Source: Acidimicrobiaceae bacterium (GTDB taxonomy: Bacteria; Actinomycetota; Acidimicrobiia; Acidimicrobiales; UBA8190). From it: a stretch of DNA of 6,047 bases. Shown piece by piece: positions 1 to 3,289 of the stretch. Under the pieces are notes generated by a model. The model saw only the letters and a list, made by a program, of their open reading frames with translations. It made no database searches and had not been told where the DNA came from. A program made the position numbers and the translations under genes. Every line of letters starts with the position of its first letter. The stretch's first letter is position 1. The stretch covers positions 1 to 6,047 of the forward strand of contig PKWD01000458.1 of the NCBI GenBank assembly GCA_003131945.1, read 5' to 3'.

Positions 1-480
1 GCCGTCGCGCACGGCCCGCGTCGACAGCGACGCCAGGTCCGAGCCCGAACCGGGTTCGGAGAAAAGTTGGCACCAGATCTCCTCGGCCGAGAGGATCTTG
101 CGCAGGTAGCGCTCCTTCTGCGCTTCGGTACCGTGTTCGATGATTGTGGGCCCGGCCAGGCCCACGCCGAGGACGTTGATCGACACCGTGGGAAGTCGGT
201 AACGGACGAGCTCGGACCGGATCACCTGTTGCATCCACGTCTCGCCCGACAATCCTCCGTACTCCTTGGGCCACAGCGGCGCCGCATAGGGGCTACGTCC
301 GATCGTTCCTTGCCACACGAACGGGTTGAAGCCACTGTCGGCTTTCAACCGTTCCTGGGCGGCGTCGTCTCCCGCATCGACCAGTTCCATCCATGTGGCC
401 GGGAGTGCGTCTCGGAGCCAGGTGCGGAACTCGGCTCGAAACGCCGTCCGTTCGGGAGTGTCCTCGATCTCCCATCGCAT
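1..480 (-). CDS. acyl-CoA dehydrogenase, N-terminal 160 residues (C-terminus beyond the left edge)
   Basis: A flavoenzyme of the acyl-CoA dehydrogenase family, expected to oxidise an acyl-CoA thioester to the trans-2-enoyl-CoA using FAD in the cytoplasm. The 160 visible residues cover the helical N-terminal domain and the start of the middle beta domain. Family marks are PLWPKEYGG (68-76), the helix GLAGPTIIEHGTEAQKERYL (107-126) and the flavin/substrate segment WCQLFSEPGSGSDLA (136-150). The ATG at 480-478 is chosen because GAGGGAG lies 6 bases upstream and the protein begins at a typical family N-terminus. Family members are usually near 380-400 residues, so more than half is missing, including the region that would carry the catalytic Glu. 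It is the last visible gene of the minus-strand group. The acyl substrate (fatty acid, steroid side chain or other) cannot be told. Family call is secure; specificity is open. Confidence 0.93.
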   Translation of the reverse strand, partial: MRWEIEDTPERTAFRAEFRTWLRDALPATWMELVDAGDDAAQERLKADSGFNPFVWQGTIGRSPYAAPLWPKEYGGLSGETWMQQVIRSELVRYRLPTVSINVLGVGLAGPTIIEHGTEAQKERYLRKILSAEEIWCQLFSEPGSGSDLASLSTRAVRDG

Positions 481-486
481 ATCTGG

Positions 487-493
487 CTCCCTC
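487..493 (-). promoter_or_regulatory. ribosome binding site of the acyl-CoA dehydrogenase
   Basis: Reading on the minus strand, GAGGGAG sits 6 bases before the ATG at 480. It is a strong anti-16S match and fixes the start. Confidence 0.8.
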
Positions 494-504
494 TGTCACG
501 ACAG
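493..504. promoter_or_regulatory. short inverted repeat, possible operator
   Basis: CTGTC-AC-GACAG is a perfect inverted repeat with 5-base arms around a 2-base centre, directly abutting the ribosome binding site of the acyl-CoA dehydrogenase. Many TetR- or GntR-type regulators of acyl-CoA metabolism bind sites of about this size and position. The repeat is short enough to be chance, and no regulator gene is in the window. Confidence 0.25.
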
Positions 505-587
505 TTCGGTTACGGCGCTGTCTCGGTCTTGGGCCCTTGCTCGGTCCTGGGGGCGATGGCGGTAGGGCCGGGTGCCAATCGCCCCGG

Positions 588-606
588 GCGCCCGTAGCTT
601 AGGGGA
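588..606 (+). other. tRNA-Arg-like 5' end fragment (not a functional tRNA)
   Basis: The 19 bases from 588 read like the first quarter of a bacterial tRNA-Arg: a 7-base acceptor strand GCGCCCG, then TA, then GCTTAGGGGA, which matches the D-arm start of many tRNA-Arg genes (established consensus, from memory). No anticodon arm follows. A T-loop-like TTCGATTCC occurs at 612-620 but lacks a pairing T-stem, and no 3' acceptor strand follows it. The acceptor-like part also belongs to a 10-base palindrome, so chance resemblance is a real alternative. If genuine, it is a deletion remnant. Confidence 0.25.
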
Positions 607-689
607 GGCCCTTCGATTCCCACCACCGAGACGCGAGAGATCCTGTTCTTAGGACACTGGAGATACCGGAGATTCGCCTCCAGGGATCG

Positions 690-830
690 ATGCATGAACG
701 AATCCTCCTAGATGCTCGGGCGTCACAGCGGCACGACCATCACGGCGAGTACAACGTCCACTACATCGGCGTCAACTGGCCGCACCACGTCTTCGTCAAC
801 CAGGACTTCAAGGTCGTTGGCGCCCTGTAG
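690..830 (+). pseudogene. His-rich 46-codon frame, probable C-terminal remnant of an unrecognised gene
   Basis: I do not recognise this protein. From the ATG at 690 it encodes 46 residues ending GVNWPHHVFVNQDFKVVGAL before TAG. Seven are His, including an HDHH cluster at 15-18 and HH at 32-33; aromatic residues are also frequent. From about base 726 nearly every codon ends in G or C, as in the intact genes here, whereas the codons before that do not. That break suggests the last ~34 codons are the true tail of a longer plus-strand gene whose front has been lost. The frame is open back to the TAG at 600-602. There is no properly spaced ribosome binding site before 690 (AGGGA lies only 3 bases away). 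Its last bases overlap the end of the opposing methyltransferase frame. It could instead be a small intact protein, but that is less likely. Confidence 0.4.
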
Positions 831-1083
831 CCGCCGAGGTAGACCATGCATCAGCTCGGACGGCCCTTCGAAGCTGGCCAACGGCGACGGGGGACAAGTC
901 GATCCCCCGTCCCCGCCAGCCTGCGGTCGCCAAGTGAGCGATTTCGGTGCCAAGCCCCCAACCCAGGTCGATGACGACGCCAGGGATTCGAATCCACGCG
1001 TCTGTCTGAGCGGTACGCAGCTCGGCTGAAGGTTCTGAGAGATGCCACCAACGATGCACGTCATCCGCATGCGGGTCGTTCAT
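808..1083 (-). pseudogene. class I SAM-dependent methyltransferase, N-terminal fragment
   Basis: The frame encodes 91 residues from an ATG at 1083. Residues from about 12 to 69 match the start of a Rossmann-fold methyltransferase: WWHLSEPSAELR (12-23), then motif I as VIDLGWGLGTEIAHLA (37-52), then the second strand and its acidic end as GRGIDLSPVA (58-67). Motif I normally reads D-x-G-C-G or D-x-G-x-G with a small residue, so the Trp (codon TGG, one base from Cys TGC) is a suspicious substitution in the SAM-binding loop. After about residue 69 the sequence turns into arginine/serine filler and stops. The later motifs and the C-terminal half (family usually about 190-250 residues) are absent. 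Third-position GC is visibly lower than in the neighbours. The start lies 25 bases after the hydrolase stop, so it was probably cotranscribed. The family is fairly sure; I judge it broken. Confidence 0.6.
886..911. repeat. perfect 9-base inverted repeat (strong hairpin)
   Basis: GACGGGGGA (886-894) and TCCCCCGTC (903-911) pair perfectly around an 8-base loop. On the minus strand it lies inside the methyltransferase fragment, over the codons for GIDLSPV. On the plus strand it lies 55 bases after the stop of the His-rich remnant. No T-run follows on either strand, so it is not a classical intrinsic terminator. Codon choice in a GC-rich gene could create it by chance. Confidence 0.5.
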
Positions 1084-1108
1084 CGTTCAATTGCGGCCAT
1101 CCAGTGGC

Positions 1109-2050
1109 TCAACGCGTTATCGACACCACCGCCGGTTGGCGGACCGCCTCGGCTCCGGTCAGAGTCCCTCGTCGGCTCATGACATCGTCCATGAATGTCC
1201 GGCCGTGTCCCAGGTACCGGAGAATGTCGGCCTGGGCCTGAGGTCGCGGCAGCATCCACGAATGTCCACCGGGCACCCAGACCACGTCCCGGTGGACGAG
1301 CTCGGAGAACTCGTGGGCGGTCGCCGCGTTCACGATCCGGTCGAAGCAGCCCCACACCGGCAGGATCGGGACCGCCTTGTCGACGACATGTTTCACCTCG
1401 TCGCGCAGGTCGATGGTCATGATCATGGAGCCCACCGGAAGTGACCGTCCCATGGTGCGCAGGTTGCGACTGGCGTCAGGCCACAAGCCGCGCAATGTCG
1501 ACGGTAGCCGTCGGCCGATCAGGAAGCCGGGGGTGTCGAGCATGACCGCCATCATGAGGTCGGCCACTCCGGCGATGTCGGGCACGACAGGGGAAAGCAA
1601 TGTCACGAGCATGCTGCGACGGTGCTTCCACTCGGGTGTGGCCGCCCCGTCGCGGTAGACGATCCCGAGGGCGCGCTCAGGGTGGAGGTCGGCGAACTGC
1701 ACGGCGACGGCCCCGCCCATGGAATGGCCGAGAAGAACGACCTGCTCGACTCCGAGATGATCGAGGAGTCGGATGATCTCGTTCGTCAGTCCCCGGATCG
1801 AAACCTGTTCCCATGGCAGGGGGTCGCTGCCGGCGAATCCAGGCAGATTGGGATTGATGACTCGCCATCCGAACGTCTCGGCCAGGTGCATGCTCTCCCG
1901 CCAGTACATGCCACCGCCGGCAAAGTAACCGTGGAGGTTGACGGCCCAGATCGGAGGGCTGCCCGGTCCCTCGGGACCGAAGGCCTCTTCATTGTCGGAC
2001 ACCGCGTAACGCAGCCGGCGGCCGTCGAGGATGAGCTTGCTCGGCACCAT
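1109..2050 (-). CDS. alpha/beta-hydrolase fold enzyme
   Basis: A 313-residue alpha/beta hydrolase, probably a cytoplasmic esterase, lipase-like or C-C bond hydrolase; the substrate is unknown. Counted from the ATG at 2050, the oxyanion-loop HGYFAGGG is at 40-47, NPNLPGFAGSD at 67-76, and the nucleophile elbow GHSMGG at 108-113 with Ser110. The acid is probably Asp237 in WGCFDRIV, and the His is His263 in VPGGHSW, so the triad looks complete. A helical lid region with VADLMMAVMLDTPGF (162-176) follows the elbow. No signal peptide is seen. The frame stays open up to a GTG at 2239, but those extra 63 codons have poor third-position bias at their start, are Pro/Arg-rich and resemble no hydrolase N-terminus, so I place the start at 2050 (GTG 2047 is also possible). 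No clear ribosome binding site precedes either. It lies between the NMO-like gene and the broken methyltransferase, all on the same strand. Confidence 0.88.
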   Translation of the reverse strand: MVPSKLILDGRRLRYAVSDNEEAFGPEGPGSPPIWAVNLHGYFAGGGMYWRESMHLAETFGWRVINPNLPGFAGSDPLPWEQVSIRGLTNEIIRLLDHLGVEQVVLLGHSMGGAVAVQFADLHPERALGIVYRDGAATPEWKHRRSMLVTLLSPVVPDIAGVADLMMAVMLDTPGFLIGRRLPSTLRGLWPDASRNLRTMGRSLPVGSMIMTIDLRDEVKHVVDKAVPILPVWGCFDRIVNAATAHEFSELVHRDVVWVPGGHSWMLPRPQAQADILRYLGHGRTFMDDVMSRRGTLTGAEAVRQPAVVSITR

Positions 2051-2086
2051 GGCGACGGCCCGTCGACTGGCGTCGCCTCCGCGCGT

Positions 2087-2109
2087 GCACCAGGAAACGC
2101 TGCTGGTGC
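2087..2109. repeat. 7-base stem-loop in the hydrolase leader
   Basis: GCACCAG (2087-2093) pairs perfectly with CTGGTGC (2103-2109) around a 9-base loop. It lies 37 bases upstream of the preferred hydrolase ATG, so it could act as a leader hairpin or transcript-end structure, but no T-run follows. Confidence 0.35.
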
Positions 2110-2196
2110 GGCGGGGGTCGGGGGACCTCTCGGCCCGGCCCCGGCCCGCCCGAGGGGTAAGTGCAGGGACACGCATGGCGACCGGGCCTGAGGCTA

Positions 2197-2211
2197 GTGC
2201 AGGGCCTGCAC
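2197..2211. promoter_or_regulatory. 15-base palindrome, candidate operator or transcript-end hairpin
   Basis: GTGCAGG-G-CCTGCAC is a perfect palindrome with 7-base arms and a single central base. It sits 20 bases past the stop codon of the NMO-like gene. The near-zero loop is more typical of a dimeric protein binding site than of an RNA hairpin. A half-site GTGCAGGG recurs at 2161-2168. Confidence 0.4.
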
Positions 2212-2231
2212 CACTCTCGGGGATGTAAGCG

Positions 2232-3206
2232 TCAGGCACCGGCCGTCACGGCGGCGGCCCGGGTCAGGGCGTCGCCGGCATCGTTGACGAACCGGCGGAC
2301 GAGGTCGGCCGCCGGCATGAGCTCGTGGATGGCGCCCACCCCCTGGCCGGCGGGGTAGCACTCTCGGGTGGGATCCACCTCGACGGTGTTCTCGTCGCCA
2401 CCGAGGTGGAACGCCTTTTCCGCCATGGAGCGCCCGAGTTGAGCGGGGAACCGTTCGAGCTCCTCAGCGTGCTCGTCGTAGTACGTCGTATAGGTGTTGC
2501 GGACCACCCGCATGGTCTTACCCGAGTACGCCCGGCTGATGGTGGTGCCGTCCTCGGCGGTGGTCAGGAGGGCGTCTTTGTACCCGAGCACCGCCCGGGC
2601 TTCGGGCGTGGCGATGAAGCGGGTCCCCACCCACACGCCGTCCGCTCCGAGGGTCAGGGCGGCGGCCAGACCGCGTCCGTCGACAATGCCGCCGGCGGCC
2701 ACCACCGGCACCCGGTCGCCCACCGCGTCCACGATCTGGGGGACCAGTGGCATGGTGGCGATCAAGCCCGTGTGACCGCCGGCTTCGGTGCCCTGGGCCA
2801 CGACGATGTCGCATCCGGCATCGACGGCGCGCCGGGCATGGTCGACCCGGCCGCACATGTTGATGACCAGAAGACCGTGGCGGTGGCACTGCTCCACCAC
2901 CTCGGTGGGTACGCCGAGCCCGGCCACGAATACCGAGGCGCCGCCTTCGATGATCTTCTCCACCTGCTCGGCCATATCTCCCCCCATGGCGGTGAGGAGG
3001 TCCACACCGAAGGGCTTGGAAGTGAGCTCGCGCACCCGGCGCATCTCCTCGACCATGCCTTTGGTGGACATGGTGGACGCGCCCAGGCACCCGAAACCCC
3101 CGGCTTCGGATACGGCGGCGACAAGGCTGTGGTACGACACTCCGCCCATGCCGGCCAGCATGACGGGGTGCTCGATGTCGAGCATTTCTGTGAGTCGTGT
3201 GCGCAT
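2232..3206 (-). CDS. nitronate monooxygenase / FabK-like FMN-dependent oxidoreductase
   Basis: A complete 324-residue TIM-barrel flavoprotein of the nitronate monooxygenase (formerly 2-nitropropane dioxygenase) family, which oxidises alkyl nitronates with O2. The same fold includes the enoyl-ACP reductase FabK, and sequence alone does not separate them firmly. Visible marks are PVMLAGMGGVS (14-24), the active-site motif AQGTEAGGHTG (137-147) with His145, the FMN-phosphate loop VVAAGGIVDGRG (168-179), GADGVWVGTRFIAT (187-200), and the family tail CYPAGQGVGAI (283-293). No signal peptide is present. The ATG at 3206 is well supported by AGGGAGG 6 bases upstream, and the length is normal for the family. 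It is the first gene of the minus-strand group; beside acyl-CoA-type enzymes, a role in lipid or nitroalkane turnover is possible but inferred. It is transcribed divergently from the GH31 gene. Confidence 0.92.
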   Translation of the reverse strand: MRTRLTEMLDIEHPVMLAGMGGVSYHSLVAAVSEAGGFGCLGASTMSTKGMVEEMRRVRELTSKPFGVDLLTAMGGDMAEQVEKIIEGGASVFVAGLGVPTEVVEQCHRHGLLVINMCGRVDHARRAVDAGCDIVVAQGTEAGGHTGLIATMPLVPQIVDAVGDRVPVVAAGGIVDGRGLAAALTLGADGVWVGTRFIATPEARAVLGYKDALLTTAEDGTTISRAYSGKTMRVVRNTYTTYYDEHAEELERFPAQLGRSMAEKAFHLGGDENTVEVDPTRECYPAGQGVGAIHELMPAADLVRRFVNDAGDALTRAAAVTAGA

Positions 3207-3289
3207 CGTTTGCCTCCCTGGAGCGACCAGTCTTCATGGGACGTGGCCATGGGCGCCACCGACGGGTCCGGCCACATAGCCTCGACGCC
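3207..3289. promoter_or_regulatory. divergent intergenic region between the NMO-like and GH31 genes
   Basis: These 83 bases must serve the minus-strand NMO-like gene and probably the plus-strand GH31 gene. An imperfect dyad at 3243-3259 has perfect 5-base arms GTGGC/GCCAC around 7 bases, a candidate regulator site. I cannot assign confident -35/-10 boxes on either strand. There is no good ribosome binding site before the GH31 ATG at 3290. Confidence 0.4.
3213..3219 (-). promoter_or_regulatory. ribosome binding site of the NMO/FabK-like gene
   Basis: AGGGAGG on the minus strand lies 6 bases before the ATG at 3206, a near-perfect anti-16S sequence that decides the start. Confidence 0.9.

Larger units (their letters stand above)
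481..689. other. gene-free stretch upstream of the acyl-CoA dehydrogenase
   Basis: No reading frame here looks like a real protein; open frames are short, arginine/proline-rich and unlike any family I recognise. The right part of the stretch has more mixed base composition than the genes. It holds the acyl-CoA dehydrogenase leader, the perfect 10-base palindrome CGGGCGCCCG (585-594) and the tRNA-like fragment at 588-606. I could not find a convincing -35/-10 pair on the minus strand. Confidence 0.5.
2051..2231 (-). other. probable untranslated spacer between the NMO-like gene and the hydrolase
   Basis: About 180 bases lie between the NMO-like stop and the preferred hydrolase start. Bases 2172-2239, read in the hydrolase frame, have roughly half their codons ending in A or T, unlike the genes around it, which argues against an N-terminal extension. 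The spacer contains two inverted repeats (2087-2109 and 2197-2211) and the 8-base GTGCAGGG twice in direct orientation (2161-2168 and 2197-2204). GGAGG at 2080-2076 (minus) is 25 bases from the ATG at 2050, too far for normal use. Confidence 0.45.

Noticed and set aside
585..594. CGGGCGCCCG palindrome as a terminator
   Set aside because: No loop and no T-run; short GC palindromes are expected by chance at this base composition.
67..597. Plus-strand frame opposite the acyl-CoA dehydrogenase
   Set aside because: It is antisense to a clear acyl-CoA dehydrogenase and shows no motif or ribosome binding site of its own.
978..1000. Second T-loop-like string (GGATTCGAATCC) suggesting another tRNA remnant
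   Set aside because: It falls inside the methyltransferase fragment, where it encodes in-frame residues WIRIP before motif I, and no paired T-stem or acceptor surrounds it.
1622..2191. Plus-strand frame opposite the hydrolase
   Set aside because: It lies antisense to the catalytic core of the hydrolase; composition explains its openness.
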